This document shows, piece by piece, positions 51,687 through 61,445 of a stretch of DNA of 64,000 nt (positions within the stretch are counted from its first letter, which is position 1; each line of letters begins with the position of its first letter). This DNA comes from Blautia sp. MSJ-19 (GTDB lineage Bacteria > Bacillota > Clostridia > Lachnospirales > Lachnospiraceae). The stretch lies in NCBI RefSeq assembly GCF_018918125.1, contig NZ_JAHLQA010000039.1:62001-126000 (forward strand), read 5' to 3'. Below the pieces are notes generated by a model. It did not search any database, was not told the DNA's origin, and saw nothing but the letters and a program-made list of their open reading frames with translations. Both the position numbers and the translations under genes were made by a program.

Positions 51687-52874
51687 ATGGGAAAATTTTT
51701 TACATCAGAATCAGTAACAGAAGGACATCCGGACAAAATAGCAGATCAGATTTCAGATGCAATTCTGGATGCACTGATCAAAGAAGATCCTAATGCAAGA
51801 GTGGCAGCAGAAACGACGGTAGCGACAGGGCTTGCACTTATCGTTGGAGAGATTTCAACAAAAGCATATGTAGATATTTCTAAAATCGCACGAGATACGA
51901 TCAGGGAAATTGGTTACACCGGAGATGCAGGCGGATTTGATGCGGACAATATCGCAGTGCTGACATCTATTGATGAACAGTCGCCGGACATTGCACAGGG
52001 TGTAGATCAGGCACTTGAAGTAAGAGAAAATAAAGAAACGGGGGATGATGAAACAGGAGCCGGTGATCAGGGAATCATATTTGGATATGCAACAAATGAG
52101 ACTCCGGAATATTTGCCTCCGGCAATCACTTTTGCACACAGATTAACAAAACAGCTGACAAAAGTAAGAAAAGACGGCACATTAAAATATCTGAGACCAG
52201 ATGGTAAATCACAGGTTACGGTAGAGTTTGGTGAAGATGGAAAAGTCAGACGAATTGATACGATTGTTATATCTACACAGCACAGTGAAGAGGTCACACA
52301 GGAACAGATTCGTGCGGATCTTATCAGATATGTGATCCAGCCGGTTATACCGGAAGAATTACTGGATGAGGCAACAAAATATCTGATCAATCCGACGGGA
52401 AGATTTGTAATCGGAGGTCCGCAGGGGGATGCCGGACTTACCGGAAGAAAAATAATTGTAGATACCTATGGTGGCGCCGGACATCATGGCGGCGGTGCTT
52501 TTTCAGGAAAAGATCCGACAAAGGTAGACCGTTCCGCAGCATATGCGGCCAGATGGGTAGCAAAAAACCTTGTTGCAGCAGGTGTGGCAGATAAAGTAGA
52601 AATTGAACTGGGATATGCGATTGGCGTGGCAGAACCGGTATCCATCAGCGTAGATACATTTGGAACAGGAAAATATACAGAAGAAAAGATTGAGGAAACA
52701 GTCAAAGCAATTTTCAATCTCAGACCACGTGCAATCATCAGAGAACTGGATCTTCTGAGACCAATTTACAAGCAGACAGCGGCCTACGGACATTTTGGAA
52801 GAACAGAACTGGATCTTCCATGGGAGCGTCTTGATAAAGCAGATGAGATTAAAAAATACCTGCAGGAACATTAG
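51687..52874 (+). CDS. metK: S-adenosylmethionine synthetase
   Basis: A 395-residue methionine adenosyltransferase making S-adenosylmethionine from methionine and ATP. Motifs: start [20 protein letters not shown], the active-site loop region [12 protein letters not shown], the P-loop-like [20 protein letters not shown] and the end [11 protein letters not shown]. Normal length. The unusual feature is its place directly before a radical SAM gene (16-base gap) and an SsuABC-like importer; metK is usually alone or with methionine-cycle genes. Confidence 0.97.
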   Translation: MGKFFTSESVTEGHPDKIADQISDAILDALIKEDPNARVAAETTVATGLALIVGEISTKAYVDISKIARDTIREIGYTGDAGGFDADNIAVLTSIDEQSPDIAQGVDQALEVRENKETGDDETGAGDQGIIFGYATNETPEYLPPAITFAHRLTKQLTKVRKDGTLKYLRPDGKSQVTVEFGEDGKVRRIDTIVISTQHSEEVTQEQIRADLIRYVIQPVIPEELLDEATKYLINPTGRFVIGGPQGDAGLTGRKIIVDTYGGAGHHGGGAFSGKDPTKVDRSAAYAARWVAKNLVAAGVADKVEIELGYAIGVAEPVSISVDTFGTGKYTEEKIEETVKAIFNLRPRAIIRELDLLRPIYKQTAAYGHFGRTELDLPWERLDKADEIKKYLQEH

Positions 52875-52890
52875 AAATGGAGCAGCGGAT

Positions 52891-54183
52891 ATGGTAAGTG
52901 TAAGAAATCCTCATTGGAGAGAAGAAGAACTGAGCCTGAAAGAGGTACAGAAAAAATATACAGATGTTCCAAAAAGCTGGATTCTGAAAGCAGATATGCA
53001 GAGAAGAGGAATCACTTTTTCACAGGCGGCAAGTGCACTGGCTGATCCAGAGATACATTTGCTGAATTCCGAGGGAGCAAACCGATTCAGACAGAATACA
53101 GATCAGGTTCCAAATGGACTGATCATGAGAGATGGCTCTTATCTGGTCATTGGAAATTTTGATTATGCATCGTCTCAGGCTGAAAGAACACCTTATCTTA
53201 TTGATGTAGTGGATGGTAAACTGGTGGTCACAGATCAGGATGAAGTTCTGGATGAGATTGCAGGCTATTGGGAAAAACCGGATTTTTTTAACAAAAAAGC
53301 ATCAAATGGAGAACCGTTAAGTAAATATATTGCATGCCGTCCGCAGAGGCTTGAAATCACATTGAATAATTATTGTCATTTCTGGGACAAGCCGGGGGAA
53401 GGATGTAAATATTGCCCGATGTCGCCAAACTTTAAGAAAAGCGGCAAAACACAGGAGTGTAATGAACTGAAATATATCGATGAAGCCTTTGCGGAAGCTC
53501 TGAAACAGGAGGGCAGAAACGAAATCGTGATACTGACCGGTGGTTCTATTCTGTCCGGTGAGCATCCGTTTGATGATGAAGTGGAGCTTTATATAAAAGT
53601 ACTAAAACTTCTTGGCGAATATTTTGAAGGAAGACGTTTTCCGAGCCAGCTGATCAGCACGGCATTTGATGAAAGGCAGCAGGAGCGTCTTTATGAAGAG
53701 ACGAAGCTGATGCAGTTTACACCGGATATTGAAGTACTGAACAAAGAGAAATTTGAGTGGATCTGTCCGGGAAAAGCAGCACATGTAGGATATGAAGAAT
53801 GGAAACGACGTCTGTATCATGCCGTTGATGTGTTTGGAAGGGGCAATGTTACAACAGGTGTGGTTCTTGGCGTGGAACAGGCTGTACCAAAAGGCTTTTC
53901 ATCAGAGGAAGAAGCTTTTCAGGCGGTAACCGAGGAAGCTGAGGATATTATTTCACATGGAATCGGAATTGCGGCAAACATCTGGAGAGCGACTCCAGGA
54001 TCGGTATTTCAGCATCATAATACGCCATCATTGGAGTATTATGTAAGGACGCTGCGGGAATTTGACCGGCTTCAGCAGAAATATCAGGTAGATCCATTTA
54101 CGGACAATTATCGCAGGTGTGGTGCACACATAGGATTGGATTTAATGCGAACTTATCAGGAGGATGCAGCATGGCAGTATTAA
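52891..54183 (+). CDS. Radical SAM protein with CX9CX2C motif, function unknown
   Basis: A 430-residue protein starting MVSVRNPHWR at 52891 behind GGAGCAGCGGAT. Cysteines C162, C172 and C175 (NNYCHFWDKPGEGCKYCPMS) are spaced CX9CX2C rather than the canonical CX3CX2C. They are followed by a GGE-like ILTGGSILSG loop and barrel strands, so a radical SAM fold is likely. Residues 1-150 form a separate N-terminal domain with no resemblance I can name. I do not recognise the family's reaction. Neighbours (metK, a flavin-binding-type protein, a sulfonate-type importer) suggest action on an imported organosulfur or related small molecule, with SAM supplied by the adjacent MetK. Confidence 0.75.
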   Translation: MVSVRNPHWREEELSLKEVQKKYTDVPKSWILKADMQRRGITFSQAASALADPEIHLLNSEGANRFRQNTDQVPNGLIMRDGSYLVIGNFDYASSQAERTPYLIDVVDGKLVVTDQDEVLDEIAGYWEKPDFFNKKASNGEPLSKYIACRPQRLEITLNNYCHFWDKPGEGCKYCPMSPNFKKSGKTQECNELKYIDEAFAEALKQEGRNEIVILTGGSILSGEHPFDDEVELYIKVLKLLGEYFEGRRFPSQLISTAFDERQQERLYEETKLMQFTPDIEVLNKEKFEWICPGKAAHVGYEEWKRRLYHAVDVFGRGNVTTGVVLGVEQAVPKGFSSEEEAFQAVTEEAEDIISHGIGIAANIWRATPGSVFQHHNTPSLEYYVRTLREFDRLQQKYQVDPFTDNYRRCGAHIGLDLMRTYQEDAAWQY

Positions 54184-54629
54184 CTTCAGAGATTATAAAA
54201 CTGGCAGAGCGAAAAGATACATTAAAAGCAATCGCGACAACGAATCATGATGGTGTTCCGCATATTACCTATAAAGATTCGCTTCATATCAAAGATGGTT
54301 ATATTGTTTTTTATGACCTGATTCAGAGTTCACAGACAAATAAAAATCTTGTAGATGCAATCTGGTATGAAAAATCAGTAGCGGTGAGTCTTCTTGGTGT
54401 GAATGAAGAAAGCTATCAGATTATAGGAAAGCCGGTGAAATGTGTTACTGCGGGTGCGGAATTTGAAAAACTTTACAGAGAATTGCGGGAAGACGGAGAG
54501 GCAGATCTGAATGCAATCTGGTATATCCGACCGGAGAAATCCAGAGATAATTCATATTTTACCCGCGTAGAGTATGAAAGAAAAAATCATCCGCTCATTC
54601 GAAGACTGGATATGATCCAGAAGCAATAA
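54171..54629 (+). CDS. Pyridoxamine-5'-phosphate-oxidase-like (split-barrel flavin) protein
   Basis: A 152-residue split beta-barrel protein of the PPOX/flavin-reductase-like superfamily. The start MAVLTSEIIK at 54171 behind CAGGAGGATGCAGC overlaps the radical SAM stop by 13 bases, so the two are translationally coupled. Visible pattern: ATTNHDGVPHITYKDSL, VSLLGVNEESYQIIGKP. Such proteins bind FMN, F420 or haem and often act as reductases. It may supply electrons for, or act on the product of, the radical SAM enzyme. Confidence 0.75.
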   Translation: MAVLTSEIIKLAERKDTLKAIATTNHDGVPHITYKDSLHIKDGYIVFYDLIQSSQTNKNLVDAIWYEKSVAVSLLGVNEESYQIIGKPVKCVTAGAEFEKLYRELREDGEADLNAIWYIRPEKSRDNSYFTRVEYERKNHPLIRRLDMIQKQ

Positions 54630-54666
54630 CAGAATAAAAAAAACATAAAAACGGAGGCGAAATATT

Positions 54667-55686
54667 ATGAGAACAGGAGAAGATAAATTCAGAAAGCGAT
54701 TAAAGAAGGCAGGAGTTTTTGCAGCAGTAACAGCTCTTCTGGTAAGCAGTAGTCTGACGGTTCAGGCAAAAGAGCAGGATACGGCAGGCGAAGAGAAGAC
54801 AACGATTCATGTTGCAGTTCAGAAATCAACGTACAGTCCATATCTGACAAAAGCACTTGGATATTTTGATGACGCTTTCTCAACAGAGGGAACAACGGTG
54901 GAACTTACAGAATTCAGTCAGGGAGCGCCAATGGTAGAGGCTGTAAACAGCGGAGATATTGATGTGGCATTTCTGGGAGATGTACCAACTTTTGCAGGGC
55001 TGATCAATGGTGGAGAGTATACGATCATCGGAAAATATTCAGAAGATACCGCAAAGGCGCTTCTTGTCAGAAAAGATGCAGATATCAAATCTTTTGAAGA
55101 TCTGAAAGGACATACCTATGCGACTGCATTTGGAAGTAATGTTCAGCCGCTTGCAGAAATTTATCTTGAAAAAGGAGGACTTACAGATGCGGATGTACAG
55201 TATACAAATCTTTCGTTTGGAGATATCAACACAAGCATTGTAAATGGAGACATTGATGCGGCAGTTACAAATGAACCGAATATTTCCAAGATTCTTTCAA
55301 CGACGGATGATGTGGAAGTTCTAGCAACTGCAGACGGATATAAAACTTTTGTCGGACCGATCATTGCAGGAAATGATTTCCTGAAAAATTATCCGGAGAC
55401 AACATCTGAATTTCTCTCAGCGATTCAGAAAGCAGCTGACTGGTCAAAAGAGAACAAGGAGGAGGCAGTAGAAAAAATTGCAGGAGAAGCAGGCCTGGAA
55501 ACGACAGATGTAAAGACTTTATTTGAACAGCAGGATAACAATACTTATCTGACAGATGAACAGATTCAGGGATTGCAGCAGGGAGCAGATGATGCATATA
55601 AATATGGTCTTCTGAAATCTGAGATCAGTGTAAAAGACTATATTGATACGTCTTATCTGGAAGCGGCAGGAATTACTGCTGAATAA
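54667..55686 (+). CDS. SsuA/TauA-type ABC importer substrate-binding protein
   Basis: A 339-residue exported binding protein of the NMT1/SsuA type. The signal peptide (hydrophobic core about 17-30, ending VQA) lacks a lipobox cysteine, so the protein has no lipid anchor of its own, unusual for a Gram-positive binding protein. The binding domain shows TYSPYLTKALGYFDD, GDIDVAFLGDVPTFAGL and NGDIDAAVTNEPNIS. The family takes sulfonates, taurine, pyrimidine precursors and similar compounds. ATG behind AAACGGAGGCGAAATATT. Confidence 0.88.
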   Translation: MRTGEDKFRKRLKKAGVFAAVTALLVSSSLTVQAKEQDTAGEEKTTIHVAVQKSTYSPYLTKALGYFDDAFSTEGTTVELTEFSQGAPMVEAVNSGDIDVAFLGDVPTFAGLINGGEYTIIGKYSEDTAKALLVRKDADIKSFEDLKGHTYATAFGSNVQPLAEIYLEKGGLTDADVQYTNLSFGDINTSIVNGDIDAAVTNEPNISKILSTTDDVEVLATADGYKTFVGPIIAGNDFLKNYPETTSEFLSAIQKAADWSKENKEEAVEKIAGEAGLETTDVKTLFEQQDNNTYLTDEQIQGLQQGADDAYKYGLLKSEISVKDYIDTSYLEAAGITAE

Positions 55687-55707
55687 AAAGATGGAGCAAT
55701 AGCGGAT

Positions 55708-56478
55708 ATGAAAAAATACGGCGTGTTAAATCGACTGGAAACAATTTCATCAGCAATGTTTATTCCTGTGATCATTATCGTTTGGTGGTGGTATGGGGCA
55801 AAGAACGGCACTCTTAATACCAATCTGATTGCCGGTCCGGATGAACTGAAAAAATGTTTTACAGATATGTGGCAGGATGGAAGTCTGCAGCGTTATCTGC
55901 TGGCAAGTACAGGAAGAGTTCTGAAAGGATTTGCAATAGGTTCTTCACTTGGATTTATTGTAGGAACGTTGGATGGTCTGCTTCCGCCGGTCAGAAAGTT
56001 ACTGGCAGCGGTTATTGGAATCCTTCGCCCGATTCCGCCGATATCATTGATTCCGTTTCTGATACTCTGGATGGGAATCGGTGAGAGTTCAAAACTTACG
56101 ATCATAGCGATTGGGGCATTCTGGGCGGTTTTATTAAATACGATTCAGGGATTTCAGGAAACAGATCCCAAACTGCTGGAGCTTGCAAAGGCATTTGGAA
56201 AAAGTAAAATAGAAATTCTGTTTCGGATTATACTTCCATCTGCGATTCCTTCTGTTTTTACAGGATTACGTCTGGGAATCAGTCATGCATGGACGGCCGT
56301 AGTTACGGCAGAAATGATCGCTGCATCGTCAGGGGTCGGATATATGATACAGATTGCAAGAGAACTGGTACGACCGGATATGCTTCTTCTTGGAATTATC
56401 TGTATTGCATGTATTGGTTTGATCATTGATTTGGTCATGACACTGATTCTGAAAAAAATTGTGTACTGGAGAGCATAG
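55708..56478 (+). CDS. SsuC-type ABC permease
   Basis: A 256-residue permease with about six helices and the EAA-type loop [22 protein letters not shown] near 155-176, typical of sulfonate, nitrate and taurine importers. ATG 22 bases after the binding-protein stop. Forms the channel with the ATPase that follows. Confidence 0.92.
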   Translation: MKKYGVLNRLETISSAMFIPVIIIVWWWYGAKNGTLNTNLIAGPDELKKCFTDMWQDGSLQRYLLASTGRVLKGFAIGSSLGFIVGTLDGLLPPVRKLLAAVIGILRPIPPISLIPFLILWMGIGESSKLTIIAIGAFWAVLLNTIQGFQETDPKLLELAKAFGKSKIEILFRIILPSAIPSVFTGLRLGISHAWTAVVTAEMIAASSGVGYMIQIARELVRPDMLLLGIICIACIGLIIDLVMTLILKKIVYWRA

Positions 56479-56491
56479 GAGCAGGAGAAAA

Positions 56492-57262
56492 ATGGGACTT
56501 TCTTTAAAAAATGTGCAGAAAAATTTTATCATCGGCGGAAAGAAGCTGGAAGTCTTGCATGATCTGAGCCTGGATATTGAAGCGGGTGAGATCATCAGTA
56601 TTGTGGGAACAAGCGGATGTGGAAAAAGCACACTTCTGAAACTGATAGCGGGACTTGACCAGGTGAGCAGTGGAGAGATCAGTTTAAATGGGAGTGTAAT
56701 CAACAAACCGAATTCCAAAGAGACAGGAATCGTTTTTCAGGAATCCAGACTTTTCCCATGGAGCAGTGTTGAGAAGAATATTGCTTTTGGAATTACAGAA
56801 AAGCTTTCCAATGAAGAAAAAAAGAAGCGGATCCAGGAACATATAGACATGGTTGGACTTCATGGATTTGAAAAAGCACTGCCGGCTCAGCTCTCCGGGG
56901 GAATGCAGCAGAGAGTAAGTATTGCAAGAACACTGATCAATCGTCCGAATGTATTATTACTGGATGAACCATTTGGCGCGCTGGATGCATTTACCAAGAT
57001 CAATCTTCAGGAGGAAGTACTTAAAATCTGGCAGAAAGAACATATGACGATTATACTGGTAACACATGATATTGATGAGGCCGTTTATCTTGGTGACCGT
57101 GTAGTCGTCATGTCTCCGAAACCAGGTGTGATCAAAGATGTAATACCGATTGAGCTGTCAAGAGACCGTGACAGGACCAATGCAGATTTTGCTTTTTACC
57201 GCAAGAGAGTGTTTAATGAGTTTTATAGGAGTGAAGAAACAGAAGAAGATTTTGTTATCTGA
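56492..57262 (+). CDS. SsuB-type ABC ATPase
   Basis: A 256-residue importer ATPase with Walker A (GTSGCGKST), Q-loop ([11 protein letters not shown]), signature [10 protein letters not shown], Walker B ([11 protein letters not shown]) and the switch histidine in LVTHDIDEA. Start MGLSLKN at 56492 behind GGAGCAGGAGAAAA, 14 bases after the permease stop. The LFPW form of the Q-loop is typical of the sulfonate/nitrate group. Confidence 0.94.
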   Translation: MGLSLKNVQKNFIIGGKKLEVLHDLSLDIEAGEIISIVGTSGCGKSTLLKLIAGLDQVSSGEISLNGSVINKPNSKETGIVFQESRLFPWSSVEKNIAFGITEKLSNEEKKKRIQEHIDMVGLHGFEKALPAQLSGGMQQRVSIARTLINRPNVLLLDEPFGALDAFTKINLQEEVLKIWQKEHMTIILVTHDIDEAVYLGDRVVVMSPKPGVIKDVIPIELSRDRDRTNADFAFYRKRVFNEFYRSEETEEDFVI

Positions 57263-57310
57263 CAGATTTTTTTTAGAATAGATGGACATGCTGTTGGGTA
57301 TGTTAATAGC

Positions 57311-57348
57311 AGGGCACTGATAGGTGATATCGGTGCTCTTTTATTTTG
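57311..57348 (+). terminator. Rho-independent terminator after SsuABC-type operon
   Basis: AGGGCAC pairs with GTGCTCT (one G-T pair) and is followed by a T-rich run, about 50 bases after the ATPase stop. Confidence 0.65.
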
Positions 57349-57420
57349 TGCTATTATAGAATATAATTATATTTTGGAAATAATAAATCCAATCATGGAA
57401 AAGTGTCTTGAGGAGGAAAG

Positions 57421-57610
57421 TTGTTGAAGAAAAAAAACTGAAATCACTATTCGTTCCAGTGCAGCAGAATACTTAACCTATGTGGCTTCTGTAGGGGGTC
57501 AGCAGGACAGTATTGAAATGTGTTATGAGGATGAGAATATTTGGCTGACACAGAAGATGATGGCGGCTCTGTACTTACAACTGAGTACTTTGGAAGTTAT
57601 AATAGATTAA
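57421..57610 (+). pseudogene. RhuM-family remnant (N-terminal fragment)
   Basis: After GAGGAGG, a TTG start leads into LLKKKN and a stop. One A fewer in the run of eight would join it to the open frame at 57440-57610, which reads EITIRSSAAEYLTYV and MCYEDENIWLTQKMMAALY. That is the start of RhuM/virulence-protein-like genes common on mobile elements in Clostridia. The fragment stops after 57 codons, whereas intact relatives are several hundred residues. So the gene is both frameshifted and truncated. Confidence 0.7.
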
Positions 57611-57717
57611 GCATATTATGAATTTAAAGTTGCTTGCTGAGCTTCATTTTCATTGTTATAATAAAAATCAGAATGTGAGTCCCCAATTATAAAGCAGACT
57701 GAAATGAAGGTGATGGT

Positions 57718-59429
57718 ATGGAACAGATCATAAGCATTGGCAAACAGGATTATGAAGAAATCATAAAAGAAAATTACTTTTATATTGATAAAACGGATCT
57801 GATCAGAGTGTGGTGGGAGTCAGGGGATGACGTGACTCTTATTACGCGTCCGCGTCGTTTCGGTAAAACTCTGAATATGAGTATGTTAAAGTGTTTTTTT
57901 TCCAATCAGTATGCAGGAAAGAGCTATCTGTTCAAAAAACATTCCATATGGAAAGAGAAAAAATATCAGAAACTTCAGGGAACTTTTCCTGTAATTTATC
58001 TGAGTTTTGCAGATGTAAAAGCAGATAATTATGAGGAATGCAGAAATGGAATTATTGCAATCATAAATGAATTATATCAGTCACATCGATACTTGTTACA
58101 AGGCGATATCATGACAGATGGCGAAAAAGAGCTTTTCAGAGTACTGGATAATTACAGCAATAACCCGTCGCCAGATAAAAAGATTACAAATGAAATAGTC
58201 GCGAGATCCATAAAAACGTTGTCGTCCTGTCTGATGAGATATTATGGCAAAAAAGTGATTATTTTACTGGACGAATATGATACTCCCATGCAGGAAGCAT
58301 ATGTATATGGATTTTGGGAGGAACTGACAACATTTATCAGAGCTCTTTTTAATTCAACCTTTAAAACAAATCCATATATGGAAAGAGCAATGCTGACAGG
58401 AATTACGGGAGTGTCAAAAGAATCAATATTTTCAGATTTGAATAATTTAAATGTTATTACAGCAGTGTCTGAAAAATATGCTTCGTATTTCGGCTTTACA
58501 GAAGAGGAAGTTTTTTATGCGTTGGAGAAATTTGGATTAGGAAATCAGAAGGAAGAAGTAAAAAACTGGTATGATGGTTTCTCTTTTGGAAGGCTCAAAG
58601 ATATTTATAATCCGTGGTCTATTACAAATTATCTGGATAAAAAACGATTTGATACTTACTGGGCATCGACAAGTTCCAATGGCCTGATCAGTAAGTTACT
58701 TAAAATTTCAGCATCCGATATCAAAGAGAAAATGGAAATACTGCTGAGTGGAGAAGAAATCATTGTAAACTTTGATGAGCAGATTGTTTTTGAACAGTTG
58801 GAACAGAATGCAAATGCAATCTGGAGCCTTATGGTGGCCAGCGGGTATCTGAAAATAGAACAGATAGAATACAGAGGAACCCTGCGAACTCCATGGTATC
58901 ATCTGAAAATTACAAATCTGGAAACAATGAGCATGTTCAGCAGCATGTTTCAGAACTGGTTTACTGTATCGTCGAATAGTTATAATGGATTTATAGAGGC
59001 TCTTCTAAGTGGAAACAAAAAGGAAATGAATGCCTATATGAATGAAGTTGCACTTGCAACATTCAGCAGTTTCGATGTTGGCAGACATCCTTCTGGAAGA
59101 ACAGAACCTGAGAGGTTTTATCATGGATTCGTTCTTGGACTGCTTGTGCAGCTGAGAGATCACTATGTGGTAAAATCAAACAGGGAGAGCGGATATGGAC
59201 GTTATGATGTTCTGTTGCTGCCACTAATAAAAAGAATCGTGCCATGATTCTGGAATTCAAAGTACACGATCCAGATGAAGAAAAGACGCTGGAAGACACT
59301 GCAAATGCAGCATTAAAACAGATTGCAGAAAAGAATTACGATAAAGAAATTCTTAAAATGGGAATTCCAGAGGAAAACATTTATCATTACGGTTTTGCGT
59401 TTGAAGGAAAAAAAGTTCTGATTTTATAA
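57718..59429 (+). pseudogene. AAA-ATPase-like/PD-(D/E)XK nuclease protein, frameshifted near the 3' end
   Basis: A family common in many copies in gut anaerobes (AAA-ATPase-like domain plus DUF1703 nuclease). The first frame gives 509 residues: MEQIISIGKQDYEEII, the P-loop-like RPRRFGKTLNMS, LLDEYDTPMQEAY and NPWSITNYLD. It stops at 59247 just after the nuclease aspartate segment GYGRYDVLLLP. The rest of the nuclease (MILEFKVHDPDEEKT to GKKVLIL, ending 59429) lies in another frame; adding one base near 59230 would join them. The frameshift thus separates the catalytic D from the ExK pair. ATG behind GAAGGTGATGGT. Confidence 0.8.
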
Positions 59430-59452
59430 AATACTGTTTAAGAAAAAAGTGT

Positions 59453-59510
59453 AAAGCTTTTATGGACAAACACACTTAGAAAAGTGTAAATTTCCATAAA
59501 AGCTTTTTTT
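59453..59510 (+). terminator. Rho-independent terminator
   Basis: AAAGCTTTTATGGA pairs with TCCATAAAAGCTTT (14 bp), with a second small stem ACACTT/AAGTGT inside the loop, then a T-run. Confidence 0.9.
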
Positions 59511-59589
59511 CGTTTATGCAACATTTTTCCATTTCAAGGTGTTTATATAGTGAAATACAAAATCAGAAGACATAAAGGAGCCTTGAATT

Positions 59590-60060
59590 ATGAAGAAAAA
59601 ACTTTTAGCAGGTATTCTTGCAGGGATTTTGGCACTGACACCGGTGGAATCAACAGTAGTTATGGCAAATACAAAAGGTGTATCAGAACCTGTCTGTGGA
59701 GTACAGAAGAGCAAAAAATTTACAATAAAAGTAACATCTGGAATTAAGGGGTATAAAAGGACAGGGAGCTCCTGGATCAACAAGAAAACATTCCAGATTT
59801 GTTATAGACAGAAAAAAGGTAAAAATAAGAATAAGATCGTAATTCGTAAAACAAAAGGAAATGCGTCTGTCAGTGGTGGTGGCAACACAGAAACAGTAAT
59901 TTCGGACTTTACGGCAAATATTCAGGAAGTGCGATTCAGAGGCAACAGAAAAACAGTCAGTGTTGCAACATGGAAATCAGGTAAGTATACTTATTCCATT
60001 ACAAGTTCCAAACCGGTACGTTTAAAAACAATGATCAGTCTGGTGAAAAAGATAAAATAG
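59590..60060 (+). CDS. Small secreted basic protein, unknown function
   Basis: A 156-residue protein with a clear Sec signal peptide (MKKKLLAGILAGILALTPVE, cleavage likely after VMA near residue 26). The mature part is very basic and beta-strand-like, with two cysteines (CGVQ and ICYRQ). No family recognised. ATG behind AAAGGAGCCTTGAATT. The sigma factor gene starts 20 bases after its stop, so this may be the extracytoplasmic target or signal of that sigma system. Confidence 0.7.
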   Translation: MKKKLLAGILAGILALTPVESTVVMANTKGVSEPVCGVQKSKKFTIKVTSGIKGYKRTGSSWINKKTFQICYRQKKGKNKNKIVIRKTKGNASVSGGGNTETVISDFTANIQEVRFRGNRKTVSVATWKSGKYTYSITSSKPVRLKTMISLVKKIK

Positions 60061-60079
60061 ACAGAAAGACGAATGATAT

Positions 60080-60697
60080 ATGGAAAGTATCTGGCTGTTG
60101 AGTGAAAAAATATATAAAGAAAAAAATGTGCAGCATAAAATTCAGATGATAATATGGAAAATTCTCTGTCGATTTTCCAAAATAACAGACAGGGAAAAGA
60201 AGACACTGGCACGAACGGAAACAGTGAATGCTACTGCTGTGCGAGTTCTGAAATTATATGAAAATGATATCCTGAGAATGGCATATTCGTATCTGCATAA
60301 TATGGAAGATGCCGAGGATATTGTGCAGGAAACGGTAATCCGCTACTGGCAGAAAGCCCCTCAAAATATGGATATGGCGAAGGAAAAAGCATGGCTTCTT
60401 ACGGTAGCTGCAAATCTCAGCAAAAATAAAATCCGATATAAAAAAATCAGAAAAACCGATGAATTACTGGATACTCTTATTCAGGAGGAGAGGGAAGATC
60501 TTTCTTTTGTGTGGGAGGCAGTAAAAGCGCTTCCGGTAAAATACAGAGAAGTTATTCATTTGTTTTATTATGAAGGATATGCAACCCGGGATATAGCGAA
60601 GATTCTGAATCGAAATGAGAGCAGTGTGCGTTCCGAACTGAGAAGAGGACGGGAACAGCTGAAAAAAATTCTGAAGGAGGCATATGATTTTGAGTAG
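60080..60697 (+). CDS. ECF-type RNA polymerase sigma factor
   Basis: A 205-residue sigma-70 family factor with region 2 (ENDILRMAYSYLHNMEDAED, about 60-80, then IVQETVIRYW) and region 4 (ALPVKYREVIHLFYYEGYAT then NRNESSVRSELRRGRE). About 50 residues precede region 2, longer than usual; the start at 60080 lacks a good ribosome site, so the true start could be later. The anti-sigma gene overlaps its end by 14 bases. Confidence 0.85.
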   Translation: MESIWLLSEKIYKEKNVQHKIQMIIWKILCRFSKITDREKKTLARTETVNATAVRVLKLYENDILRMAYSYLHNMEDAEDIVQETVIRYWQKAPQNMDMAKEKAWLLTVAANLSKNKIRYKKIRKTDELLDTLIQEEREDLSFVWEAVKALPVKYREVIHLFYYEGYATRDIAKILNRNESSVRSELRRGREQLKKILKEAYDFE

Positions 60698-61352
60698 ATC
60701 TTATGATGAAATTATGGAAAGAATTCATATGTCTGAGGAGGCACATGAGCGGATTTTATCCAATGTCATACGAGAGGGTGGAGAAAAAGAACAGGAAAAG
60801 ATTAGTTCTTTTCATCCTCCGGTCCGTTATCTGGCTGCGGCTGCAGTTGTGCTTGTATGTGTAATTACGGTTCCTGTTGTCTATCATTTACAGAATATAT
60901 CTGTCGCTCAGGAGGATCGTACAACTATTGGGACAGATGATAATGTTCAGATAGCAAATGGAATCGTGGAATGTGTTTCGGTTGAGGAATTATCTGAAAA
61001 GGTTGGCTTCCCAGTATACGATCTGCAAGAAGAAATTTTGCCGTTTAAAGCGGATACAGTTGAATATTATTCTTACTTGGAAGAACTTGCAGAGATTGAA
61101 TATACAGGAAGTGATGGTGATTATGCTGTCTATCGTAAGGAGAAAGGAACGGAAGATTGTTCCGGTGATTACAATGAGTATTCCTTGCGGGACGTGATTT
61201 CTCTAAATGATATACAGATTACTTTAAAAGGTGATGATCAGAGATATAATCTGGCAATCTGGACATATGAAGGTTATTCCTATTCCTTGTACTTATCGGA
61301 GGGAATTTCAGAAAACGAGTTTCAGGATATTTTAAATGCAGCTGTGAACTGA
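60684..61352 (+). CDS. Probable membrane anti-sigma factor
   Basis: A 222-residue protein with a cytoplasmic N-terminus (about 1-45, MERIHMSEEAHERIL), one membrane helix (about 50-70, YLAAAAVVLVCVITVPVVYH) and an extracytoplasmic domain of 150 residues. This is the layout of anti-sigma factors encoded after ECF sigma genes. ATG behind GAAGGAGGCAT, overlapping the sigma gene. The outside domain does not match a family I know, so the sensed signal is unknown. Confidence 0.75.
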   Translation: MILSRSYDEIMERIHMSEEAHERILSNVIREGGEKEQEKISSFHPPVRYLAAAAVVLVCVITVPVVYHLQNISVAQEDRTTIGTDDNVQIANGIVECVSVEELSEKVGFPVYDLQEEILPFKADTVEYYSYLEELAEIEYTGSDGDYAVYRKEKGTEDCSGDYNEYSLRDVISLNDIQITLKGDDQRYNLAIWTYEGYSYSLYLSEGISENEFQDILNAAVN

Positions 61353-61353
61353 C

Positions 61354-61382
61354 TTGAATTTGCTCCCGTTTGATATTATAAT
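61354..61382 (+). promoter_or_regulatory. Promoter of pgi
   Basis: TTGAAT (61354-61359), 17-base spacer, TATAAT (61377-61382), 64 bases before the pgi start; independent of the sigma operon. Confidence 0.8.
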
Positions 61383-61445
61383 CAAAGAGATTGAAACGAA
61401 TCCTGAAAACAGCGGGAACATCTAATTTTAAGGAGGAATCTTATT

